Positions 1 through 6,575 of a stretch of 10,917 nt of DNA are shown piece after piece. Position numbers and translations under genes: made by a program. The DNA comes from T1Sed10-7 sp046540855 (GTDB lineage Bacteria > Actinomycetota > Nitriliruptoria > Nitriliruptorales > Nitriliruptoraceae): contig JBKHEJ010000084.1 in NCBI GenBank assembly GCA_046540855.1, forward strand, positions 1 through 10,917, in the 5' to 3' direction. Under the pieces are notes generated by a model, which searched no databases, was not told the origin of the DNA, and saw nothing but the letters and a program-made list of their open reading frames with translations. Each line of letters starts with the position of its first letter. Positions within the stretch are counted from its first letter, which is position 1.

Positions 1-1
1 C

Positions 2-1462
2 GGCCTGGACGGTGCCGTCGTCCTCGGTCTCGTCCTGATCGTGGTCGGGGTGGTGCTCACCCTCGACAACCTCGGACTCGTGTCCGCGACCGACCTGCTG
101 GAGGACCTCTGGCCCGTGGCGGGCGTGGTCGTGGGCGTCTGGCTCGCGGTCGGCGGCAACGTCGTCGTCGGCCTCCTCGTGGTCGCGGTCAGCGGCGTCC
201 TGCAGCTCTCGGTCCTCGACGTCGTGCCGGCCAGCACCGGCCAGCTCGTCGCTGCGAGCCTCCTGCTCGTGCTCGCCGGGGTGTTCCTCCAGGCTGGCCG
301 GCAGGTCCGGGCCGCGCGGGTGACCTGGGCGGGTGCGCTCGAGGAAGCGGCCCGGGCCGGTCGACCGGGCGCTCCCATCCTCGCGCCGACGGCGACGGCG
401 ATCCTCGCGGACGCCGTCCTGGTGGTGGATGACGTCCTCCCCGCAGGTGGACAGCTCGTGGTGAGCGCGACCTCGGTGCTGGGCGACGTCCGGGTCGAGG
501 TGCCCAGGGGCTGGCGGGTCGAGGACCGACTCACCCGGGTGCTCGGCGACGTGGACCTCCCGCAGCGGCGCAGCGCGGCGAGCGCGGACGCACCGGTCGT
601 GCACCTGCACGGTCTGACGCTGCTCGGGGATATCGAGGTGGTGGAGTCCACCCGCACCGCCGGCACCGAAGGTGCGGCCGACCCCGCGTCCCGCGGAGCA
701 GCTCGGCAGGGTGAGCCGAGCGGCCCTGGCCCCGGACCGGACCCGTCGGCCCTCGGACCGGACCCGTCGGCCACTGGACCGGACGCGCGACGCCCCGGCG
801 GTGCCGTGGCCGCCGCCCAGCGCCCGCTCGCGTCGGGCCTGACGACCGTCGGCGTGCTCCTGCTGCTGGCCGGGGTGAGCCGCCTGCTGGTGGACCTGGA
901 GGTGCTCCCGACGTCGGCGGCCGATGCGCTGGCCACCTGGTGGCCGGCCGTCCTGGTGGGCGCCGGCGGCTGGCTCGTCCTGGCCGGCCGTCGCGCGCTC
1001 GGGGTGGTCACGCTCATCCTCGGTGTCCTGCTGCTCGCGCCCCGCGTGATACCGGCGGCGTTCATCGTCCCGGCGCTCCTCATCGTGACCGGGCTCCTGC
1101 TGCTCCTCGGGGCGGGTCGCGGGCGGCGCTGGCTGGTCGGCAGACCGGGGCTCGTCGCGCTCCTCGGTGACCAGCACGACCGCGACGACGGCCGGCCTCC
1201 GGCACACGGCGCCTACGTCGCGGTGTTCGGCGACGCCGGCGGCCGCCTCGATCCGGATGCGGCCGCTCAGGGCCCCATCGAGTGCGTGGCGGTGTTCGGG
1301 ACGGTGACGGTCGTCGTGCCGCCTCAGGTGCAGGTCACCGTCGCCGGGACGGCGGTCCTCGGTGACGTCCGCACACCAGCCCCTCCGAGGGCACCGGTCC
1401 GTGCGGTCGTCCCGGTCCGCGCGACCGCGATCCTCGGCGACGTGCACCTACAACGGGGCTGA
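2..1462 (+). CDS. Tandem-duplicated LiaF-like membrane protein (5' partial)
   Basis: The reading frame is open from base 2, and the residues before the first possible start (GTG at 41) already continue a hydrophobic helix, so the true start lies upstream. The protein has two copies of one layout. Bases 2-300 encode hydrophobic helices containing the LTLDNLGL stretch typical of the LiaF/DUF5668 membrane region, and about 390-640 encode a soluble beta-rich domain with LGDV motifs. A Gly/Pro/Ala-rich linker follows (about 650-830). Further membrane helices lie at about 840-1125, then a second beta domain (about 1150-1455) with FGDA, FGTV, LGDV and LGDV. LiaF proteins of Firmicutes restrain the LiaRS envelope-stress two-component system; a similar sensing role here is inference. 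No sensor kinase is visible, and genes further upstream are not in the window. The family assignment is fairly secure, the function is not. Confidence 0.75.
   Translation, partial: GLDGAVVLGLVLIVVGVVLTLDNLGLVSATDLLEDLWPVAGVVVGVWLAVGGNVVVGLLVVAVSGVLQLSVLDVVPASTGQLVAASLLLVLAGVFLQAGRQVRAARVTWAGALEEAARAGRPGAPILAPTATAILADAVLVVDDVLPAGGQLVVSATSVLGDVRVEVPRGWRVEDRLTRVLGDVDLPQRRSAASADAPVVHLHGLTLLGDIEVVESTRTAGTEGAADPASRGAARQGEPSGPGPGPDPSALGPDPSATGPDARRPGGAVAAAQRPLASGLTTVGVLLLLAGVSRLLVDLEVLPTSAADALATWWPAVLVGAGGWLVLAGRRALGVVTLILGVLLLAPRVIPAAFIVPALLIVTGLLLLLGAGRGRRWLVGRPGLVALLGDQHDRDDGRPPAHGAYVAVFGDAGGRLDPDAAAQGPIECVAVFGTVTVVVPPQVQVTVAGTAVLGDVRTPAPPRAPVRAVVPVRATAILGDVHLQRG
733..787 (+). repeat. In-frame 21-bp direct repeat in the LiaF-like linker
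   Basis: CGGACCGGACCCGTCGGCC occurs at 733-751 and again exactly at 754-772, a 21-bp period. A third, degenerate partial copy starts at 775. Because the period is a multiple of three, the repeat encodes a repeating seven-residue GPDPSA(L/T) unit in the linker between the two halves of the protein. It is probably a slippage-prone flexible spacer whose copy number could vary between strains. Confidence 0.8.
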
Positions 1463-1475
1463 CACCGCCCAGCAC

Positions 1476-1500
1476 CACCGACCCCAGCGATGCTGCGGTG
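1476..1500 (+). terminator. Weak candidate hairpin after the LiaF-like gene
   Basis: Fourteen bases after the stop codon, CAGC-gat-GCTG forms a short stem. It is extended by CACCG (1476-1480) pairing with CGGTG (1496-1500) across a four-base bulge on the left arm. There is no T-tract. It could attenuate or end the upstream transcript, but such hairpins are common in DNA this GC-rich. Confidence 0.22.
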
Positions 1501-1581
1501 CCGGCGCGGACGCAACACGCCAGCCCCACCCCCCATGGTGAGCGGCCAGCGCACGCTCCACGAACATCTGCACGGCGCAAC

Positions 1582-1593
1582 CGATACGTATCG
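1582..1593. promoter_or_regulatory. Perfect palindrome, candidate operator for the exporter
   Basis: CGATACGTATCG is a perfect 12-base inverted repeat in the leader between the LiaF-like gene and the exporter, 75 bases before the exporter's GTG. Its core (ATACGTAT) is an AT-rich island in otherwise very GC-rich DNA, as expected for a promoter or operator. RND/MMPL exporters are often controlled by TetR-type repressors that bind palindromes in the promoter, but no regulator gene is in this window. A few 12-base palindromes are expected by chance in 10.9 kb, so the position and composition carry the argument. Confidence 0.35.
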
Positions 1594-1668
1594 CGCCGAC
1601 CGGGCGAACCCGGGCCGGTCGCCGCGAGGTCCGCCGTGCGACCTGGGCCCGTCACCGAGGAGGACCCC

Positions 1669-4173
1669 GTGGACCGTCTGTTCGATGGACTCGCCGCCGT
1701 CGTCTCCCGCCGACCCGCCGTGGTGCTGCTCAGCGTGTTCCTGCTGACCGGGGTGTTCGGGTTCTTCTCCGGCCAGGCCCAGCAGGAGGACGGTGTCTCG
1801 GTGGACAACGAGCTGTCCGCCGCCCTGGAGACCCTCGACGGGACCTTCAGCGACCCCCAGTCGGTGCTCCAGGTCGTGATCGAGACCACCGACGGATCCG
1901 ACGTGCGCAACACCGACGCGCTGCGGGCCAGCCTGGACATCCAGGAGGCCATCCGCTCCAGCGACCTCGCGGACACGCTGATCCGTGGCGACCAGCAGCC
2001 TCCCATCGCCTCCTTCCTCGGCGGGGCCGAGTCGGCGATCGCGATGTCCGGGATGGACCCGGCGACGTTGGACGACCGCGGGCTCCGCGAGCTGCAGGAC
2101 GAGGCCACCGCGCAGCTCCCGCCCGAGGTCGCCGGGTTGTTCGAGGGGCTGATCGGCGAGGGTGACCCCCCGACCGCCGGGCTGTTGCTGGTGTTCCAGC
2201 GCACCGACGGCCTCGATGAGACCGAGGCCACCGAGCTCCAACGTGAGCTCGCCACGCTCATCAGCGAGGTCGAGGTGGCGGACCGCCTCCAGGTCGACCC
2301 GTTCTCCTTCGGGCTGCTGCTGACGAGCGGGGATCCCGGGCCGGAGATCGGCCGGCTGTTCGGGACCGCGTTCCTGATCATCCTCGTCGTCCTGTTCTTC
2401 GTGTACTGGATCAAGCCGGAGGCGGGCCAGCGCCTGCGGATCGGCCGTCGCACCGCCGCGGACGTAGGCCTGACCCTGGTCGTGATCGGCCTGTCGGTCG
2501 TGTGGATGCAGGGCCTGGGGGTCCTGCTCGGCCCTGACTACGCGGGGCTGATCAGCTACTTCTCCCCCCAGACCCAGATCGTCCCCATCCTCATCATCGG
2601 GCTCGGTGTCGACTTCGCCATCCACCTGCTCGCCCGCTACCGCGCCGAGGTCGGCGGCGGCCGCAGCCCCGACGCCGGCTTCGCCCGCTCCGCCCGCACC
2701 GTCGGGCTGACGCTGCTGCTGTGCACGGCTGCCACCGCGATCGGCTTCCTCACCAACCTCGCCAGCCCGGTCGACTTCCTGGCGACGCTCGGCGTGCTCG
2801 CGGCGACCGGCATCGCCGCCGCCTTCGTCCTGACGATGACCTTCCTGCCGGCGGTCCGCCTGCTCCTCGACCGGCGTGCTGCGGCGAAGGGCGTGCTCCC
2901 CGTCCAGTCGCTCGGCACCCAGAAGGACGCGACCCTGCCGCGCGTGATCGGCCGCACCGCCTGGCTCGCCGAGCGTGTGCCGGTCCAGACGCTCGCGGTC
3001 GGCACGCTGTTGGTCGTGCTCGGTGGCTACGGCTTCACCCAGCTCGACAGCGAGTTCAACCTCACCGACTTCGTCCCCCAGGACGAGCCGCTGCTCGAGG
3101 TGTTCGACACGATCAGCACCGACTTCGGCGGTGGCTTCGAGGAGACCACCGAGGTGCTGCTGCGCGGTGATCTCGCCACCGTCGAGGCGCACAACGCCCT
3201 CGTCGACGCCCTCGCGCGCTCCGCCGACGTCACCTCCGTGGAGACGCTGGGGGGTCAGGCCGACGCCACCTCGATCGTCTCGGTCCTGGGTCAGGCCCTC
3301 GGCACCGAGGGGTTGGCTGACCGGCTCGGTGAGCTCGGGGTCCAGCCGGATCTCACGGTCGCGGAGGGCTCGGACGTCGCGGCGATCTACGAGCTGCTGC
3401 TCGCCGAGGTGGAGGCCGCCCCGAGCGTGCTAGCGCTGCAGGACGGCGAGGCGTTGGGCCGCATCAGCCTGCGCACGAGCGCCAGCCAGGCAGGCGCCGC
3501 CGAGCTCGCTGATGACCTGGCCACGGCCTTCGCCCCGGTCGAGGACGCGGGCATCGAGGCGGTCCCGGTGTCGCAGCAGATCCTGCAGGCCCGCATCGGG
3601 GCCGACATCGAGGCCTCGCAGATCTCCTCGCTCCTGATCGCCTTGGGCGCGGCGATGCTGCTGCTCGTGATCCACTTCGCGATCGCGAACCGTCGCCCGC
3701 TGGTCGGGGTCATCACGGTGCTCCCGGTCGGCCTCGTGCTCGCGTTGACCTTCGGGACCATGGCGCTCACCGGCATCCCGCTGAACCCCGTCACCGCCAC
3801 GCTCGCGGCGCTGTCGATCGGGATCGGGGTGCCCTTCACGATCCACGTGACCTCGCGCTTCCTCGAGGAGCGTCGCGTGCTGTACGACGGCATGACCGCG
3901 CTGCGTCGGACGGTGTCCCAGACCGGAGGGGCGCTGGCGGGCTCGGCCCTGACGACGGCGATCGGCTTCGGGGTGCTCGTCACCTCGACGTTGGTGCCCT
4001 TCGAGCAGCTCGGGTACGTGATCGTGTACGCGATCATCTACTCCGTCGTGGCGTCCATCCTGATCCTGCCGTCCATGCTGGCGCTGTGGGACGGGTTCGA
4101 CCGTGGGCGGCACGGGAACCCGGCGGCCGGTCGACTCGAGGCGCCGGAGCCGACCGAGGCGCCGGTGGGCTGA
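1669..4173 (+). CDS. RND superfamily (MMPL-type) exporter
   Basis: This 834-residue protein has the RND layout twice. A first transmembrane helix (about 17-36) and a large extracytoplasmic domain (about 37-228) precede five helices near 230-248, 264-288, 300-320, 345-365 and 370-400. The pattern then repeats: helix about 440-458, a second extracytoplasmic domain (about 460-650), and helices near 655-672, 678-703, 707-730, 754-778 and 781-806. The fourth-helix motif GLGVDFAIH at 311-319 carries the family aspartate (Asp315) associated with proton coupling. The matching second-half motif is GIGVPFTIH at 718-726, with Pro722 in place of aspartate. The GTG start is chosen for the GAGGAGGA ribosome site at 1657-1664, four bases upstream; the frame stays open further upstream without domain content. 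Family members export lipids, hydrophobic compounds or drugs using the proton gradient. The substrate is unknown, and no adaptor or regulator gene is adjacent. Confidence 0.9.
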   Translation: MDRLFDGLAAVVSRRPAVVLLSVFLLTGVFGFFSGQAQQEDGVSVDNELSAALETLDGTFSDPQSVLQVVIETTDGSDVRNTDALRASLDIQEAIRSSDLADTLIRGDQQPPIASFLGGAESAIAMSGMDPATLDDRGLRELQDEATAQLPPEVAGLFEGLIGEGDPPTAGLLLVFQRTDGLDETEATELQRELATLISEVEVADRLQVDPFSFGLLLTSGDPGPEIGRLFGTAFLIILVVLFFVYWIKPEAGQRLRIGRRTAADVGLTLVVIGLSVVWMQGLGVLLGPDYAGLISYFSPQTQIVPILIIGLGVDFAIHLLARYRAEVGGGRSPDAGFARSARTVGLTLLLCTAATAIGFLTNLASPVDFLATLGVLAATGIAAAFVLTMTFLPAVRLLLDRRAAAKGVLPVQSLGTQKDATLPRVIGRTAWLAERVPVQTLAVGTLLVVLGGYGFTQLDSEFNLTDFVPQDEPLLEVFDTISTDFGGGFEETTEVLLRGDLATVEAHNALVDALARSADVTSVETLGGQADATSIVSVLGQALGTEGLADRLGELGVQPDLTVAEGSDVAAIYELLLAEVEAAPSVLALQDGEALGRISLRTSASQAGAAELADDLATAFAPVEDAGIEAVPVSQQILQARIGADIEASQISSLLIALGAAMLLLVIHFAIANRRPLVGVITVLPVGLVLALTFGTMALTGIPLNPVTATLAALSIGIGVPFTIHVTSRFLEERRVLYDGMTALRRTVSQTGGALAGSALTTAIGFGVLVTSTLVPFEQLGYVIVYAIIYSVVASILILPSMLALWDGFDRGRHGNPAAGRLEAPEPTEAPVG

Positions 4174-4177
4174 GGCG

Positions 4178-4215
4178 CCGACCGGTCCGGCCGGTCCGTC
4201 TGGCCGGTCGGTCGG
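4178..4215. terminator. Hairpin between convergent stop codons, likely bidirectional terminator
   Basis: CCGACCGGTCCGGCC (4178-4192) pairs with GGCCGGTCGGTCGG (4202-4215) around a nine-base loop. The stem has about 13 base pairs, interrupted by one bulge and one mismatch. It fills almost the whole gap between the exporter's TGA (4171-4173) and the CBS gene's stop (4216-4218). There is no T-tract in either direction, but actinobacterial terminators often lack one. The position between convergent genes supports a two-way terminator. Confidence 0.5.
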
Positions 4216-4629
4216 TCAGTCCGCGGTCGTGGTGCGCTGCTCGTCGACGAGCACGCGCACCACGTCACGGATCGAGACCACGCCGGTCACGACCCCGCGG
4301 CGCGCCACGGCCAGGTGACGCACCTGGGCGTCGCTCATCGCGGCTGCCGCGTCGAGCACGCTGGAGGCCTCCTCGACCTGGATGACGTCCGAGCTGGCGT
4401 ACTCCCGCACGCGCGTGTCGTCGAGGTCGACGTTCTCCGCGATCGCGGTCACCACGTCCCGTTCGGAGATGACCCCGCGCACACCGCGGGCGTCGACGAC
4501 CACGAGCAACCCGACCCCGTCAGCGGCGAGCGCGTTCGCCGCCTCCCGCAGCGTGGCGGTCGGGCTGATGGTGGCCACGGGCGCACCGACCAGACGACCG
4601 ATGGGGTCGTTGAGGGTGATCTCCGGCAT
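4216..4629 (-). CDS. CBS-domain pair protein
   Basis: This 137-residue soluble protein consists almost entirely of two CBS domains, about residues 9-64 and 74-130. Each ends in the usual pattern: GVISERDVVTAI in the first and GVVSIRDVVRVL in the second. CBS pairs (Bateman modules) bind adenosine nucleotides or related ligands and usually report energy state to a partner. Stand-alone pairs of this size are common in actinobacteria, and their partners are mostly unknown. The ATG start has GAGGAG seven bases upstream. The gene is convergent with the exporter and lies 159 bases downstream of the DUF554 gene on the same strand, so it could be on that transcript or have its own promoter. I saw no clear promoter in 4630-4788. 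Confidence 0.9.
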   Translation of the reverse strand: MPEITLNDPIGRLVGAPVATISPTATLREAANALAADGVGLLVVVDARGVRGVISERDVVTAIAENVDLDDTRVREYASSDVIQVEEASSVLDAAAAMSDAQVRHLAVARRGVVTGVVSIRDVVRVLVDEQRTTTAD

Positions 4630-4788
4630 CCTCGGGCTCCTCGCAGGATCGGCGCGTCAGCCGTGGGCCTCGGATCGCGCGGCCCGTCCGCTCCATCGGA
4701 GGCTAGCGGTCGCTGCCCACAACCACGCTGCCAGCCACGTGGGACCGGCACCGGTGCCCCAGCCAGCCCCGGACCACGGCCGATCGCC

Positions 4789-5634
4789 TCAACCCGGCCA
4801 GACCGCGACGAGCAGCGGGGCGAGCAGGAGCGCAGGCAACAGGTTGGCGACCCGCACACGCCGCAGCTCGAGCAGGCGGATGCCGATGGCCATGACCAGG
4901 AACCCACCGGTCGCCGTCAGGGCGGCGAGCATCGGCTCGGTCATGACCGACTGCAGCGCCCCAGCAGCCAGCGTCACCGAGCCCTGGAGCGCCATGAGGG
5001 GCAGGACCGAGAAGGCCACGCCGATGCCCAGCGCGGATGCGAAGGCCAGGGCCGCGAACCCGTCCAGCATGGACTTGACCGCCAGGAGCTGGAAGCTGTC
5101 GGTCAGCCCGTCCTGGAGGGCACCGAGGATGGCGAGCGGTCCGACGCACACGATCAGGCTCGTGACGACGAACCCCTCCACGAACCGCTGCCGTGGGTCG
5201 AGGAGGTCGGGGGGATCGACGTGCGCGGCGGAGCCCGCCGGTGCTGCCGGATCGGCCTGCCCGGTGGTGTCAGCCGAAGCCGGTCGGGCGCTCGGCCCGC
5301 TACCCACCGCGTCCGGGTCCGGACCGCCCCGCACGACGCGATCGCGGAGCCAGCCACCGAACCTCTCGAGCCGGCCCTCGATGTCCAGGAGCTCGCCGAG
5401 GACACCACCGACGAGCAACGAGCCGAGGATGACGAGCACGGCCGCGGTCCCGAGCTCCTGCTCGAGCTCCCCGCCGAAGGCCCCGAACGCGTCGGAGGCG
5501 CCGAGCGCGAGCACGAACACCCCGAGCACATCGGTCACGGTGGAGCGGATCGACGCCGTCAGCCGGCCCCCCAGCAGGGTGCCGAGCCCGGCGCCGACCA
5601 CGATGGCGGCAGCGTTGACGAGGGTCCCGGTCAT
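4789..5634 (-). CDS. DUF554 family membrane protein (YqgA-like)
   Basis: This 281-residue integral membrane protein matches the DUF554 family. It starts GTLVNAAAIVVGAGLG, has a VTDVLGVFVLALG helix (about 33-45) and a VLVILGSLLVGGVLGELLDIEGRLERFG block (about 66-93). It then has RFVEGFV (150-156) and VGPLAILGALQDGL, and a helix with KSMLDGFAALAFASALGIGVAFS. The C-terminus is hydrophobic. The family is widespread; its biochemical function is not established, though a transport role is often suspected. Residues about 102-147 form a Pro/Ala/Asp-rich low-complexity loop, making the protein longer than the roughly 230 residues usual for the family. The ATG has only a weak ribosome site and begins 20 bases after the stop of the PH/SHOCT gene, so translation is probably coupled to it. 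Confidence 0.88.
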   Translation of the reverse strand: MTGTLVNAAAIVVGAGLGTLLGGRLTASIRSTVTDVLGVFVLALGASDAFGAFGGELEQELGTAAVLVILGSLLVGGVLGELLDIEGRLERFGGWLRDRVVRGGPDPDAVGSGPSARPASADTTGQADPAAPAGSAAHVDPPDLLDPRQRFVEGFVVTSLIVCVGPLAILGALQDGLTDSFQLLAVKSMLDGFAALAFASALGIGVAFSVLPLMALQGSVTLAAGALQSVMTEPMLAALTATGGFLVMAIGIRLLELRRVRVANLLPALLLAPLLVAVWPG

Positions 5635-5654
5635 CCGGCGACCCTACCGCCGGC

Positions 5655-6329
5655 TCAGGCCGTCGGGTCGATCTCACCCTCGGCGGTGCGGTCCCGCACC
5701 TCGGCCGGATCCACCCCGGGCAGATCGCCGAGGAGGGCGCGCTTGTTCGCCGCGAACTCCTCGTCGCTGAGGTGCCCGCGCTCACGCAGGTCGGCCAACG
5801 CCTCGAGCTGCTGCACGACGTCACGAGCCGCCGTCTGCCCCCCGGAACGGAAGTGCAGCGTCCGCAGCTCCCGGGCGCGGTAGACCTGGGACTGGAACGC
5901 CTCCGGGTCGGGGATGTCGGCGAGCCGGCTCTGGCCCTGGCTGCCAGCCGACTCGATGGTGACGTCGCCGTAGCCGAGGAGCCGTTCGAGCACGCGCTGG
6001 CTGAACAGCACGTTCGTGATGTTCTCCAGGGGGATCTCGGTCCCGGTCCGAGCGATCAACCCACGGCGGACCACGATCCGCTCGTTGGTGAGCACGTAGT
6101 TCGTCGCGTACCAGTTCACGAGCGAGCGGACCGAGAGCAGGATCCAGAGCGCGACCGCGAGCCCTGCGGACCACCACATCCACTCCAGGGACAGCATCGC
6201 GGTCGCGATGCCTGCCACGGCCGCGAGTAGCATCGCCCAGCCGATGGAGGGAAGCAGCACCTTCCAGTGGGGACGGAACTGGCGGATGATCTCCTCGTCG
6301 CTGCTCAGCAGCCGCTCGGGATAGCGCAC
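5655..6329 (-). CDS. Membrane-anchored bacterial PH-domain protein with C-terminal SHOCT motif
   Basis: This 224-residue protein has a short cytoplasmic N-terminus and two hydrophobic segments (about 24-46 and 52-72). A bacterial PH-like domain (YdbS/bPH_2 type, about 74-155) follows, including YVLTNERIVVRRGLI at 78-92, the IPLENITNV block and a GYGDVTIESAG strand. The C-terminus has a SHOCT-type helix pair at about 172-201, with LADLRERGHLSDEEFAANK. Bacterial PH-like membrane proteins of this type are of unknown or envelope-related function; SHOCT motifs are short oligomerisation elements. The GTG start is chosen because AGGAGGT lies six bases upstream. The frame stays open far upstream, but that sequence resembles no domain and overlaps the divergent stress-protein gene antisense. 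It is the first gene of a likely operon with DUF554. Confidence 0.87.
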   Translation of the reverse strand: MRYPERLLSSDEEIIRQFRPHWKVLLPSIGWAMLLAAVAGIATAMLSLEWMWWSAGLAVALWILLSVRSLVNWYATNYVLTNERIVVRRGLIARTGTEIPLENITNVLFSQRVLERLLGYGDVTIESAGSQGQSRLADIPDPEAFQSQVYRARELRTLHFRSGGQTAARDVVQQLEALADLRERGHLSDEEFAANKRALLGDLPGVDPAEVRDRTAEGEIDPTA

Positions 6330-6394
6330 GACCCCACCTCCTCGCACCTGCAGCCGGCCACGACGCGTGGACCCGAGGGCTGCGGTCACCACCG

Positions 6395-6400
6395 AGCCTA
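6395..6400 (-). promoter_or_regulatory. Possible -10 element for the PH/SHOCT-DUF554 operon
   Basis: Read on the minus strand, TAGGCT fits the actinobacterial TANNNT -10 pattern and lies about 66 bases upstream of the GTG start at 6329. No recognisable -35 hexamer sits at the expected distance, and six-base matches of this kind are frequent. This is a weak candidate only. Confidence 0.15.
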
Positions 6401-6449
6401 GGCCGGCCGGGCTGCCGTGCGCCCGCGGATCGCGGTGATCGCGTGCTGC

Positions 6450-6534
6450 GGGTGCACGAGGGACGGCCGGCTCGGGGTGCACGGGCCGCAGGTCCCTGGC
6501 CCCGCGGGTCGGCGCCGACGCATCCTGCGAGGAT
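6450..6534 (+). promoter_or_regulatory. Repeats and dyads upstream of the universal stress protein gene
   Basis: The 246-base divergent gap (6330-6575) holds no convincing gene. On the stress-gene side it contains a direct repeat GGGTGCACG (6450-6458 and 6475-6483, 25 bases apart). It also has a perfect palindrome GTCGGCGCCGAC (6508-6519) and a short dyad ATCCT-gcg-AGGAT (6522-6534). They lie 42-126 bases before the ATG, where operators would be expected. None matches a regulator site I can name with confidence, including the DosR/DevR box. Confidence 0.25.
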
Positions 6535-6575
6535 CGGACCCGGGCCGGGCCACCGTCATCGTCTGGGAGGCAGAC

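Noticed and set aside
1600..1613. Small hairpin CCGGG-CGAA-CCCGG in the exporter leader, as an attenuator or riboswitch
   Set aside because: A five-pair stem is expected by chance in such GC-rich DNA, alternative pairings exist nearby, and no conserved riboswitch elements are visible.
1498..1668. Upstream extension of the exporter to an ATG-less start at 1498
   Set aside because: The added 57 residues are Arg/Pro-rich with no membrane or signal character, and a strong ribosome site lies directly before the GTG at 1669.
1324..3192. A 622-codon open frame on the minus strand, antisense to the exporter, rich in Glu, Arg, Gly, Gln and His
   Set aside because: It is a shadow frame produced by the strong third-position G/C bias of the exporter gene. 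It has low-complexity composition, no domain, and overlaps two well-supported genes.
4315..5883. A 522-codon open frame on the plus strand across the CBS, DUF554 and PH genes
   Set aside because: It crosses three genes with clear family motifs on the other strand, and its product is low-complexity Arg/Pro/Glu/Gln-rich sequence.
6490..6503. Possible DosR/DevR-type box (AGGTCCCTGGCCCC) before the universal stress gene
   Set aside because: Only one half-site resembles the consensus. The central AT-rich part and the second half-site are missing.
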